From: Thamnidium elegans
Taxonomy: Eukaryota > Mucoromycota > Mucoromycetes > Mucorales > Mucoraceae
Reading direction: 5' to 3'
Assembly: GCA_025201345.1 (NCBI GenBank)
Contig: JAIXMG010000010.1
Coordinates: 434,001 to 498,000, forward strand
DNA: 64,000 bases
Shown here: positions 35,529-47,283 of the stretch, in pieces
Position numbering within the stretch: position 1 is the first letter of the stretch
Layout of the letters: each line of letters starts with the position of its first letter
Program-made: the position numbers and the translations under genes
The notes under the pieces: model-generated
Seen by the model: the letters and a program-made list of their open reading frames with translations, nothing else
Databases searched by the model: none
Told to the model about the DNA's origin: nothing

Positions 35529-38500
35529 ATGAAGTCAAGAAACACACGATCTCAAATGACCAAAAACAGGGCAGACCTCGATAAACACCGCGCAGCCTGT
35601 ACAGAGTGTGACCAGCCTTTTAATAAAACCCAAACTGATCCTGACCTCTGTCAACATAAGACTACCAACTCACGTAGAGTTTCTACAGAGCCAAAAAAAG
35701 CTACTCGTAACCAACTTTACGCTTCTACCAATATACCTATTAGTCGTTCCAAGAAAAACAACCGAACAACAAACCTTAATATATCCTCTGATCAAGTTGA
35801 TTCATTAGCTGTATCAGGCATTGATAATAATGATCCAAAACAAGATAAGGAAGTAGTTATTATTGACTCTAGTAACGAAGAAGATGATTACTTTACTGGT
35901 CTTCAACAAAAAAAGTTAACACGAAAAGACAAATTTACATTATGTCCTAAATATAAAGGTATATTATATATTCAATTAAAAAAAATATACATATGTATAT
36001 ACGTACTAAAAAAAAAAGCCATAATCTCATATATATGTAGATTTTTCGTATGAAGATTATGCTGATAGTGACACAAACACAGAATTGACACCTGCAAAAG
36101 AAGACCAAAAAGAATCTACCAAGTGTACGCCCTCTTATAAAGTTGATTCATTACTTAATTATACTGATGATGATTTCCAAAACGGTACTGGTTCGATCGC
36201 TTCCTGTCCAAGCGATGCTTCTACTGTAGAGAACGAGAACTATTATACAAGACTTAAAGAGCCACAAACAGAAAGTTCGACCCAAGAAAAATATACCATG
36301 TTCTCAAACTATTATAAAGGTAAATACAAAAAAAAAAAAAAAAAAAAAAAAAAATCTCAAGAAAAAAAAAATAACCATAATAATAGACATTTCATACGAG
36401 GACGATCAAACCTATGTTGATGACACCGACACAGAAGTAATGCCGTCACCTTTTACACGGATCAAAAGGACGAAAGCTTCCGCCCGACTTTCTCTCAGCA
36501 GAACATCTAAAAAACCACTCCACATCCTTGATCCCAACGACGCTTCTTCACCCATTCAACCTCGTCTCAAGCTCGACGTACCGCCTGTCTACACCCGAAA
36601 ACTTCCAAAGAGGTCCTCCAAAGCTTTTTATGACCAAGAACCTTTATCACCTACGAGTACTGAGCTTGATGTTGAACATACAAGTAACGTACCGACACGA
36701 AGGTCATTTGCTACTCGCAAACTCCAATTAAACCTCGCTCAGACAGACACATCTGGACAGAACTTTTCTACTGATGACCACGAGACAGGTACTAGTACAC
36801 GTTCGCGAACTGCATCTGCAACCAAACCAGGCCCTTCTACCGCAGACAATTCGCTTGCTACTGAATCTACCAAGAGATCTCCCGTTACTCGAAGAATTAA
36901 ATTAGTGCACCATCCCCCAAAAGCCTCTGCAAAGAAGCCTCTTGTTACCGACCCAGGAACGATTGCAACAACACCAGAGGTTTCTGTAAATCTTAAACCC
37001 AAATCCGTATCCTCATGGATGCCGCTTGATATCACTCAGAGCCCTGTGAAAACTAAAAGAAGAGCATCTGTTACGCGAGGAGCTAGAGCTGAGCCGTATG
37101 CTGCTGCAAAACGTCCAAGTATCGTTGCGCAAGAAAAAGATGCATCCAGTCCTATTAAACAAGAACTTACTGCTTCCTCTAGAACAAAAAGGTCACTTAG
37201 TGTCGCTTCTCAAGAGCTTAGTACTGCTACATATAGAAGAAGGTCATCTTTTACTCGTAGAGCTAAGGCTGAGGCTTACGCTGCGACAAAAAACCCAAGT
37301 TTCGTTGATCAAGAGCCCAACGGTTCATCTAATATTATTAATCAAGAGCCTACTACTTCCTCAAGAAGAAGAAGGTCATCCAGTATCACTGTTGACACAC
37401 ATACCAAAAAGAGTGCCTCTTCATCATCCCGTGCATTTAAAAGAAAGGCTTCATTGTTAACAGAGCCTACTGGACATGTCCTTGCTACCTTGGACCAATC
37501 CAACGAAATACGCGATGGTGCTGCTGAGCCTCGTGCCAAGAAGAGTGCTTCTAAAATAAAGACGCCATTATTAACTCCTGACCTTGTTGCTTCGGATCAA
37601 GTTGATGCACCTCGCTACAAGAGCCGAAAAATATCTTGTACTGAATTACATACCCGTGCTGCGACTAATAAACGTACTTTGAGAAAACGATCTTCTGGCT
37701 CCCTGAATATCGACCTAAACGTATTAACTCCTGTTATCCTCGAAGAAAAAGAGCCTGTATCTGTCCTCGAAGAGACTATGTCTGAAGAAACTCTTTTGTC
37801 TGTAGTACCAAAGGCATCTATGCAAGAGGAAGAAGGAACCGATGACGAATTATTATCTGCCGAAGAAGAAGATAATAATTATGTGGATGAGGAGAAAGAG
37901 AGTCAAGAGGACCTTGAAGGACAAGAATCCATTGACTACCTTCAATTAATCAAAGATGATCCTGTTCTTGGCTCTCTCTGTATCAAAAAAAATGAGTTAA
38001 CTGTATTTAAAAAAGTCTTGGGGGAAGGACAAACTGGAATGGTCTATGAAGGAAACTATGGTCAAATACCAGTTGCCTGCAAAACCATGCGTGTAGAAGT
38101 AAACAAAGAAGATTTCTATTTCCAGATCTTTAAAGAGCTTAGCTTTGCGCACAAGTTATCTAACTGCCGAAATGTTATCCAGTACTTTGGTTGGGCTCAC
38201 AATGATGGCCCAGAAAAAAAGGGTGATTTTCATTTAGTACAGCGTCTAATCGAAAACGGAGACGCAAGAAAGTATCTCTATAAAAGAGGTAAGTTACGCA
38301 AAAAAAAATATATATATATAAAATCTTTTTTTAAAAAAAAAAAAAAAAAAAACTTGTAGGCACTTTCTATCCTGGAGAAGTATTGACTGCGGGTATTTGT
38401 TTGTTCTCTGCGTTGAGTGATGCCCATGCTGTAGATATCGGTATCGTAGACCTGAAGTTAGAAAACTATCTTGTAATGTAGCAATATAAATACACATAAA

Positions 38501-39017
38501 AATCAAGAACTCTATCACTTACCTTTTTTTTTTCATTTTCAAATAGATTGATAGTTCTGGGTCGGGGTTCTTAACTGATTTCGGGTAAGTGATATGCATA
38601 TATAAAAACAGTACGAATAACTAAAATTTATATTATAGCTCGTGTGTAGAGTTTTACGGACGCGAGACTGTAAGCTTAGACGACGAGGAAGTCCCCTGGA
38701 CCAAATCTGTAGCAGCACCTGAGATGATCAGCATGCACGAATTCTCGAAGGCCTCAGACGTCTTCATGGGTACATTGATCCTTGCCGAATTGATGACTGC
38801 TGAACTCAGCGATATGGAATTCAGGAATAAAGTCCTTCGAAGAAAGGCTGGTGGAGCTGTAGATTTCTCGCCCAAAGAAATCAATGCTCGTTACAGCTCT
38901 TGTTTTGATTTGTTAGCTAAAGGTCTTCAGCGCGAGGCTTCCAGTAGACCCACTGCTGAAGAAATGTTATTAGGTTTACTTGCACTCAAAAGAAATGATT
39001 TAATAGTGAGCGCTTAA
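35529..39017 (+). CDS. Large Ser-rich protein with divergent protein kinase domain
   Basis: Predicted 1046-residue protein in six exons: 35529-35958, 36041-36319, 36387-38288, 38360-38472, 38547-38584, 38639-39017. The N-terminal 780 residues are disordered, rich in Ser/Thr/Arg/Lys and probably heavily phosphorylated, with an acidic stretch (EEEDNNYVDEEKESQEDLEG) just before the kinase. The kinase has a glycine loop (LGEGQTGMVYEGNYG, about residue 781), VACKTM lysine, catalytic-loop remnant GIVDLKLENYLI (D901, K903, N906), DFG (919-921) and APE in SVAAPEM. The His-Arg of HRD is missing. The rest of the C-lobe is present to EASSRPTAEEMLL. It resembles tyrosine-kinase-like proteins expanded in Mucoromycota; pathway unknown. 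Activity is uncertain. Confidence 0.8.
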
Positions 39018-39175
39018 GAAAAACTATTTTTTTTTCTTTCAATAAAAAAAAACCCCCACCTTAGCTTTACCGGACATTCAATAATCGAACGTCAATATCA
39101 AAAATTTCCCTCTTTCCTCTCTCTCTCTCTCTCTCTCTTTTTTTTTTTTTTTTATAAGCACATTAGTTATTTATT

Positions 39176-39792
39176 ATGAGTCAGTCACCGCATCCGGAAA
39201 CATTTACTAGAATGAGAGAAGAAACACCTACAACAGCTCATGGTTCAAGAACTTTAATTGTAGAAGATATCGAAACACAAAGTGGAGAAGAGTCTTCGAA
39301 TGATGAAGATGTAGTAGGTGTGTTAAGATTAAGAGGTGACATGAACTCAAGAAGACCCAGAGCAATTCATTGGGATGAAAGTGTTATTGACAACGAACAC
39401 ATGAATAAGAAAAAGACAAAAAGTAAATGTTTATCTTTAGTTATTTAGTATTCTTGTAATTAACGTGTAAATTTTTTTTTTCATAAGTTTGTTGTATATA
39501 TCATAAACCTCATGCTATTGGAGAATCGTCTGAATCAGAAAGTAGTAGCAGCAGTGATAGTGATAATTCTAGTAGCAGTGAAGATGAGCGTCCTCATGTT
39601 AATGGTAAATGTACGCATAAACATACTGTACAAAAGAAGAAAAAGAAGAGAAACCCAAGAGAAGTCAGTCCTAATGCATATGAACGTCAACCAGTATACA
39701 AAGGTAAAAAAAAAAAAACAAAAAAAAAATGCTTCTTTTTTTTAAGGATATATGAATAACCAACATTTATTTTAGATCGTTCAAAAAAATAA
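39176..39792 (+). CDS. YPI1: Protein phosphatase 1 inhibitor-3 (PPP1R11/Ypi1) homologue
   Basis: Predicted 159-residue nuclear regulator of PP1 (Glc7). Exons: 39176-39422, 39488-39703, 39776-39792; the last exon adds only the final five codons and the stop. The family core is unmistakable: VLRLRGDMNSRRPRAIHWDE, then [20 protein letters not shown] spanning intron 1, KPHAIGESSESESSSS. The I of TKICC is formed across the splice junction, which supports the exon choice. RAIHWDESVIDNE covers the region that docks PP1. The C-terminal half is Ser/Asp- then Lys-rich. It sits 158 nt downstream of the kinase-domain gene, with a CT repeat and T tract as leader. Confidence 0.93.
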
Positions 39793-40103
39793 GAACTGAG
39801 GAGCTTTTTTAATGTGTATAAATAGTAAAGTGATCAAAAGGGATTATTATTATTTACAACTTCAAGTAAAAATACATAAGGAGAGAAAAAGGCGTGCAAA
39901 CACACACTATTATTATCTATTATAAATGAAGAATGTAAAATAGTAGAAATTATAATAGGTTTTTTTTTTCTTTTTTTTTTTTCGATGTATTTTTCCTTCT
40001 CTTTCTCTTAATCATTTCTTTTTTTTCTTCTTCTTCTTCTTCACTTCCTCTTTTTTTTTAAAAAAAAAAACGTTCGTCATTATACCTAATAATAATAAAA
40101 AAA
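39793..40103. other. Short intergenic with pyrimidine-rich leader
   Basis: 3' flank of the inhibitor-3 gene followed by a TTC-rich tract (about 40026-40043) and a T-to-A homopolymer switch before the ATG at 40104. No gene. Confidence 0.5.
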
Positions 40104-41774
40104 ATGCATAAGGAAAAAAACTCGGAAGAATCCTTACATCATTCCGGCAACTACTGGTCAGATTTCTTAAAATACTCTAGTCATAAAAAAAAGAAGAACA
40201 GTCGATCAAAGTCGATGTTTGAAATAACAGAAAACCCTTACGCTGACGATAATTGTTGCTGTTGCAATATAAATAATAACGATATGACAACAAGAAATTC
40301 AATCAATTCGAGTTTAATTTACTCGCTACTAACAACTTCCATAAATAATCATAGTTCTTTAAATCCGTCTAGCTCTACTTGTTTATTCTTGTTAAAGTTT
40401 TCTCAAGTTCTTATTTCTTCAGGTGCTCCCTCTCATCGTTTAGATTATTGTCTGCAATTATTACTCGAAAAATTAAATGTAAAAGCACAATTTGGTTATT
40501 TTCCTGGTTTCCTTGTAGTTTCGTTTGGTGATTCAGGCATGTGTGCTTTTTTTTTTTAATTAAGGTTCCACTTTGTTCTTAACCCCGTTTTTCCCTTATT
40601 TATAGAAAATTTAGCTGCATCTGTTCAAATCATTAAAGCAGAATCTGTTCTTGATCTTCATAAACTAACACAAGCATATCAACTATTCGAATCTTTATTA
40701 TGTGACGAAGTATCTATTGAAGAAGCAATACAAGCTCTGGACTTACTTTCTCGGGCTCCAGTACTTTATCCAGTTTGGTTAACCTGGTTAGCATACGCCG
40801 TATCTTCAAGTGCCAGTACACCATTATTTTTCTCGGGAGGAGCAATTGACATGGGTTTTGGTCTAATATTAGGTTTAATCGTTGCCCTGGGTACGCAACA
40901 TCTCTCAAAAAAAGTCACTCGATTTTCGAGTATATTTGATGTGCTTCTAAGTGCAGTTGTTGGATTCTTAGCTGCAGCCATTGCTGCTAGATTCCCTTCA
41001 ACAACATCTTGCTTCTATGCTCTTTCCATCGGAGGCGTAGTTAGTATCTTACCTGGTTATACTACTCTTGTCTCAATTCTCGAAATCGCGGCAGGGGAAA
41101 TTGCTTCGGGGACACTAAGACTTATCACTTCTTTAGTTTATTCTTTATTGATCGGATTTGGTTTAGCTATTGGCGCCAGTATTCATAAAATAATATTTCC
41201 CGCATTAGAGTTAATAAGTGCCGATACACAACAATGCGAAAACGGTATATCGCCATACTACCATATTGCTTTTGTACCCATGTTTGCTATAGCAAATACA
41301 ATCATCCTAAGAGGACATCCATCAAAATTTCCTATTATTTTATCATTAGCCGCATTAGCTCATTGCGTCCACTTCTTCGGTTTACAATGGTTCGTGACTT
41401 ATCAACATGTAGCTACGGTTTTGGCTGCATTTTCTGTAGCTATAGTTTCAAATATATATGCAAGAATAAGACCGACAGTTGGATTTGTGGATATGATTAC
41501 TGGTCTCTTGTTTCTAGTACCTGGGTCTGTAGGTGTGGCATCATCCATTAGTACATTCACTTCGAAAGTTCATACAAATGAACTCAATATTATATTAAAT
41601 GCTGGTTCACAAGGTGTTATATTTGCAACACACATGATGATTATCACTGTATCTGTTTCAGTTGGACTGGTACTGGCTGCTGCTGTTATCTACCCTATAC
41701 GAAAAATAGTAGATTATCGTAGAAAAACGTGTCGTTACCGAAGGCGTAATTGGGTAGGAGAAATTACGTTTTAA
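40104..41774 (+). CDS. ThrE/Prm10-like threonine/serine exporter family protein
   Basis: Predicted 533-residue membrane protein in two exons (40104-40536 and 40606-41774). The cytosolic N-terminal part carries the ThrE domain start (FLLKFSQVLISSGAPSHRLD, YCLQLLLEKLNVKAQFGYFP), then about ten hydrophobic helices, including SCFYALSIGGVVSILPGYTT, LEIAAGEIASGTLRLITSLV and MITGLLFLVPGSVGVASSIS. This is the fused ThrE-type arrangement of fungal Prm10-like proteins and bacterial amino-acid exporters. The transported substrate in fungi is not established. The splice needs a GC donor at 40537: both nearby GT choices give a frame break or a stop, while the GC donor yields a continuous FGDS-E-NLAASVQ. 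The basic C-terminus follows the last helix. Confidence 0.87.
40537..40605 (+). other. GC-AG intron in the ThrE-like gene
   Basis: 69-nt intron with donor TCAG|GCATGT and acceptor TTTATAG. The exon 1 frame leaves one base and exon 2 needs two. The GT at 40541 is out of frame and the GT at 40543 would create TAA across the junction, leaving the GC donor as the only reading that fits. Confidence 0.75.
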
Positions 41775-42812
41775 CAAAATACATATATATATATATTAAT
41801 AAATACTTGGAGGGGATTTTCCGAAACATAAATATAATACAGTTTATTTCTTCTATTTTCGCAATATATTTTTCACGTTATACATATGCTTTGTATCAAG
41901 GGGAGTTAAGGTACTGGTATATACATGAATAATGAATACTTTTGATTGTCATCAAATACGTCATGCACAAAATATGTGATAAATGGGCTTCTTTCAATAG
42001 AATATATACTTTTTTTTTTTTCATTGTTATTTTTAATTAATCATCCTTTGTATATGTTCGGTTCAAGTTAATTTATTAATAATTACTGCTTTTTACCTCC
42101 CTCATTACAAAAAAGAAAATGTAGGGATCTACAAGTGCCACTGTAAGGAAAAGGGATCGCCCCCAAAAAATTAGATTTTATTATGCATAGTTTGACAACT
42201 GTATTTCTAGTTTTTAACAAAGCAATCGTTTTTTACACTTTAACCTTTTTTTTATATAAAAAAAAAAAGACTTTATGAATATCATATTTAATAAATTACT
42301 CACAAAAAAAAAAAATAACCCCTGTCCCCTTATATTAAGTACGTCATGAACAATGGATTGAAGCTATTCATTAAAGAGAAATTATGCACTGTCCCTTTAT
42401 CACGAGTTTGCACAGAATTGTTAAAGACATGAAGAGCTTTCTTTACCTTTTTATTAAAAAAAAAATATCCTGGACTTAATTCAAATAGAGTCTTCCCAAG
42501 TCTGTGGCAAAAATAAAAAATAAAAAGCTAAATAAGCGTGTACTGGTAGGTCTTGTGCTTTTCTTCATCTTAAAATCATTTATCTGAAAACGTTTACTTG
42601 TGATATATTATCTTATTTTTTTTTTAATAAAAATGAAAAAAAAATCAATTATCTTTTTATCTTTTTTGTCCATAACTTTTTAATATTGCACGTATTTTTT
42701 TTTCTTTCTATGATTACTACGCGTAAATACCTCTCATATACAACTTTCTGCTTCTATTTTGGCTATAATAGCCACTACAAAAAAAAATATAAAGCCTACC
42801 TGCAGTAAGAAC

Positions 42813-42844
<32 letters not shown>

Positions 42845-43149
42845 GTATAATATGTTAGCTAGCCCTCTTCCATTTTTACTCTTTAAATATATATACCAAA
42901 GACTATAAAAAATTGTCACATCCATTTGATCCTGGCGGTTGTTCTTTTGAAGAGGAGGGCGTTATAAATAGGTAAGATGACAGTTTATCATCAAGTTGTT
43001 TGAGCTCTGAAAAAAAAACTAGTTTCGTTCCAGCTGATAGACTACTATAAAGTCCCAAAAATTCTTGAAAGATCATCTCTAATCGAGCACAAACACCCCA
43101 AAAAAGTAATGACTCTTAGTGATCCAATTTAATACTGAAAAAGAATCAA
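41775..43149. other. Intergenic, start of the gene-poor region
   Basis: AT-rich with many A/T runs (T tract about 42817-42844). No gene or recognisable element. Confidence 0.5.
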
Positions 43150-43816
43150 ATGTCGCGACGTGTTTGTTAAAAAACTACAGTATAAAAGCGCGTCATTGCA
43201 GTTTGATTTTTTAAAATTCGACGTAACACAAAGTGTAGATATTCTGTCTTCCCAAATTGCTGATGACGGCCCTGTTAATGAAAGGTTATGAGCTTGTGAA
43301 GATTCCAATAAATATTTCAATGCAGCTCAATTTACATTAGGTGATGATTATTTACATCATTGTTTAAGCAATTCGGAGTACAAAAGCCTTTTGAATTATG
43401 AAGACTACCAAGAAATCACTGCTAACACAATTTCTGTACTCAATATGGATTGGAAGATAGATCAATATTACAGAATAGTCTGTGGATTCCTTCTCTCCGG
43501 CACAATATTTGTAGAGGGAAGAGAAATATTATTAATTAACTGCATTGAACTATACAATAGAAAGCCTTCAATCGACCTTCACTTTGAGAAATTCGGAGCT
43601 ACATTTAACAAAAGCAGTGTACCTACTTTGAACAATCGGTATAAGAAGGTTAATGTTATCAAAAGATCGGAAGACGAATCAGAAAAGCTTATTATTGACA
43701 CTCTTGTGTTTAATGGGCCGGTAACCTCCAGCTTAAGACTGGCGATACAGCTTAGGATAAAAAGTTGTAAAGTTTGGAAAAGATTATTAAAAGTGTATAA
43801 ACAACAGATAATATAA
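43150..43816 (+). pseudogene. Decayed ORF of unknown family
   Basis: A long coding-like frame (LNMDWKIDQYYRIVCGFLLS, HFEKFGATFNKSSV, LRLAIQLRIKSCKVWKRLLK) runs to the stop at 43814-43816. Upstream it continues in the same frame past a TGA at 43289-43291 (SNKYFNAAQFTLGDDYLHHC) and probably past a frame change near 43196. Codon use and composition look like former protein-coding DNA. I do not recognise the family; it resembles repetitive hypothetical proteins of Mucorales rather than a known transposase. Intact promoter or start features are not visible. Confidence 0.55.
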
Positions 43817-45322
43817 AAGTGAGCATCAGAATATTAGCTGTCAACTTGGAAAGACTTATTTATTTATGAAAAGCGATATTCAACGACGAGTCTTCAAGAA
43901 AGTATAGTCAAGAAAAGTATAATTTACAATGGGACTTATATCAGTTCAAAGAGTGCGGGAATATAAATACACAAAGAATAAAAGAAATGAAGTTTACTTT
44001 GACTTATGGTGATGAAATATCTGCAATTAATCCTATATTTGTTGTTCTCCAAGAAATGTATATATTAAACAAATGGGAGTCAATCAGTGAGAAATTATAG
44101 AGGGATATTTAGGAAAACCAGGTAGTGAAGTTACTAAACTTATTTTACCAAGAACTTTCGTTTTATTTTATGGCTATAAATAGAATTAGTCTTAGAGCGA
44201 AAACGCCAAAGCCAACTAACAATTTTTATCTGTGTGGGAACCAAAATTCCTTTTATTTCAACTAACAATTAACAAGACATTCAATCGGCTTATGCAACTT
44301 ACGCTAAAACATCTCAAACTTCTGAGCTATTAAGGTGAATATTTCCAACGAAAGAAAATAGAATATACTAACATAAATATGTAGGAAATGACAATAATAA
44401 AAATAATCAACGAGTTTTTTATCGCGCATTTTTTTTCTTCCATGTTATTCTCAGCTGGCAAAAACATCCTCGTACCCTCTCTGTTTACTTTCAACATAGT
44501 CCACATGAAGGTTGTTGACCCCTCTACTAGGTTTCGATTTGCTTTATTGACATCTTTGAAAGTGTGTATTTGGTTAGATGAATACTACCTTTAAAGCTCT
44601 GTGCTTTAGACTTGTTGAAATTACGCATATTGGAGAAAGCTTAACCTTGTCTTCAAATCCGTAGAGAGCCTTTTTAAGCTGAAAATACCTTTGAAAGAAG
44701 TATTTTATGGTAAAATCATTTTTTGTTAGTTGTACTAACGCTGCGTTTGCGAAACCTCCTAATTGACCCGTGTAATTTGTTAAGGATTATATGGCTCAGC
44801 CTGGTAACTTCGCACTGTTTATGAATACTTTCATTCTATAGCATCACTGCTCAAATACATAAAATGGAAAACAACGGTTACTACTGCTTTTGTAGCAAAT
44901 GAAATAATCAGTAGCGCGTAATAAGATATTTCTTATACCCTCAACTAAAAAATGGTCTTTACTTTTAAACAAAATACCGGTTCTATCTCAATTGATTCGT
45001 CTCTTAATTTTACTGTCCGGTTTCCCTAGTTTTTACTTCTAAATCGTCTTTCGCAGCTCTTACCCATAACACAAAGTAATGCGAAAATTACAATCATCGT
45101 CATTTCTCAGATATCAATAAAAACTATTTTTATAATAATAGAGCCAAGTTGACATCTTCCTGTCTGGCGCTTACTAATATATTTAACCATTATCAACATT
45201 TGTAGATAATCCTTAAAACCAATTTTTCTTCTAAAAACAGGAATTAATGCCATAACAAACAATATATATTTGTGCTGAGAACAGACATGCACACAAGTAA
45301 AGTTTTATTCTTTTGATATTAT
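43817..45322. other. Gene-poor stretch with possible decayed coding debris
   Basis: On the minus strand at about 44440-44700 two short adjoining frames read like a broken protein (RYFQLKKALYGFEDKVKLSP, then a frame change and NRNLVEGSTTFMWTMLKVNR). No intact gene is present. The rest is uninformative AT-rich DNA. Confidence 0.35.
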
Positions 45323-46990
45323 TTAATCCTTGAATTGTTCTAGAAGAGTTTGGCGGTACCGGAACAATTGGGGAATTTTTTGAACAAATCCCTTCAATTC
45401 ATTAGGCGTTGTGGGACAGATTAACTCAAAGTAAGTTCTCTTGATGTAACAGTCCTCAAGGTAAGTCAACGATTCGAAGTGAGTTTTTAAATCTAAAAAA
45501 AAGGGTTTTTTTTTGTTAATGAACCATTATTTATGTAGTATGTTATCTGTAGCTCATAACGATCTTACCATGGTATCTGATGTAATATTGGGTGAGCAAA
45601 TTGGATCCTTCGACCTTCTTCAATTTTAACAGCCTCAGTATTTGCTGGAGAAGCTTCTCTTCGTCACTTCGTGTCTTTTCATGACCACTGTTAAAGTCAA
45701 TCCCGCCAGATAATTCAATAAACAAAGGGGTGACTAACTTGTTTTTTACGAGGAACGCAATACCGTCCCACTTTACATCTCCTGTTAAAGGAGCTTGCTT
45801 TTCAGCCCTGTGTCGTTTGAATTGCGTAAATAAGATAGATGGACAGGTGTTAGTTCTCAAAGTGGTACGTGCCATTGCATATCAATTATGTCGTTACAGC
45901 CAACAAACAAATTATGGAGTATGGGAATTGTTGTCATAAAAGCTGTGTTTCTCTCCAGTTGTTGCTGCTGCATTGGGTTTCTTGGGCTATCGATTAAGTT
46001 GAGGCTGTAACAGAAAGGGGAAAGTTAGTTTAATTGGACGTATTTGTGGTGTCGTACTATAAATATCTTACAAATGTGTTGACATTACTTCCGTAAAATT
46101 AAGGTCATAATGAAGTGCAAGATCAAACGATTCATCCATTTTTGAAGTAGCATGGGTTCGGATCAAATCTCTCATGATTTTGGTACTTGGTGGGCAGTTG
46201 ACTAATTTATGGATCAAAGAATCGCAAACAGCAGTTAAAGGTTTATTAGAAAGCTTGATCAGGTCAGCTAATATAGTTGCAGTCTCATTATCGGTGGTAC
46301 TCTCCTTGTCTTTGTCTAAAAAAATAAATTTTTCATCTAATCTGCGTACATATAATGATAAAGTAAATAAATGGAAATAAAATCAAGTTCAAAAAAACTT
46401 ACTCATCGAAGGTACAATCCTCAAGATCTTCCACGACTTTCTCCTTATCTGTAGTATCATTAGTGGGCGAGGTACGGCAGTTTGCTGTTGCTGCCGCTGA
46501 AACCTATTTTATATAATTAGTACTTCAATTATCAGTCTTATTCTACTAGAGCTTGCCTTATTGATTATGGCTTCAAAGGTTGAACACGCCGCCTCGTTAC
46601 TTGATTCAGCTACAACCCTTTGTCTTTTAGCCATCCGCCGTTGCGATTCTAATTCCTCGCGACTAGACCAATATTCTTCATAAATCTTGGAAAAATTTGT
46701 TTTGGCGTTGTTTCTTGACTACATAGAAATAGAAGTTAATAACAAGTTTACCGTTGAAGATAGTTTAGTACGTTGAATTCATTGATCTTTTGTGCAATGA
46801 TATATTTTTGTTCTCTCTTTGCTGCGTTCAAAGCTTTCTTCATTATGTTGCAGTACCAGAAATTGCTTTGTTTCTTGTTTTCACAAACAGTGTTTGCAAA
46901 GTCGAAGTAATCATACGCCGGTATAAGCTCAGCAGCTGTGGCCAGCCAAGATAGGTACGACGATTCTTTTATAGTGGGTTTTTTGAACAT
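45323..46990 (-). CDS. Uncharacterised multi-exon gene with one apparent frameshift
   Basis: Six exons fit on the minus strand: 46990-46772, 46718-46557, 46503-46403, 46341-46072, 46004-45569, 45492-45323, about 452 residues if the frame were continuous. The start is the ATG of MFKKPTIKESSYLSWLATAA. A basic, helical region (SSREELESQRRMAKRQR) and an acidic linker follow. The C-terminal domain has KWDGIAFLVKNKLVTPLFIE, then LSGGIDFN and EEKLLQQILRLLKL. That Asp-to-Glu spacing on predicted strands faintly resembles a PD-(D/E)XK nuclease core, with Ser where Lys is expected; this is only inference. Exon 5 switches frame between 45857 and 45881, consistent with one lost base. Splicing of exons 2-3 needs a GC donor. 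It could be a recently inactivated gene or contain a sequence error. It sits among decayed ORFs. Confidence 0.6.
46504..46556 (-). other. Candidate GC-AG intron
   Basis: 53-nt intron with donor AAG|GCAAGC, close to the consensus for GC donors, and acceptor AAAATAG. It joins exons 46718-46557 and 46503-46403 in phase 0. The only nearby GT donor gives a stop in the next exon. Confidence 0.6.
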
Positions 46991-47283
46991 GTCTTTGAGA
47001 GAAAAAGATACTTTTTTTCTTGTAGTTTTTATTAAGAGTAAGTATAAAAGGAAGAAGGAAAAAAAGGAAAAAAAAGGAAAAAAAAAGGATCAGTTGTTGA
47101 ATTGAGTAACCGCCCGAAGAGACTAGACCATACTTGAGGAGAATCTTTTTAATAGGAATACAGTCAGAGATACAACGAAAGTAAAATTGACGGCTGTCAT
47201 TGTGAATATATCTGATATTGAGTGGTTACCTTGAATAGTAGTTGATCTTCAAGTAGGCATCGTTTCCTTGTACAGTACGGGAG

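Noticed and set aside
36739..37035. 98-codon minus-strand frame
   Set aside because: It lies antisense within the large exon of the kinase-domain gene and has no domain or start context; shadow frame.
44388..44594. Plus-strand 68-codon frame
   Set aside because: Hydrophobic chance frame; the opposite strand at about 44440-44700 gives a more coding-like but broken reading.
45857..45881. Programmed ribosomal frameshift in the uncharacterised gene (CTT TGA context)
   Set aside because: The required shift is -1 and no slippery heptamer is present; the CTT TGA site would favour +1 into an early stop. A lost base is simpler.
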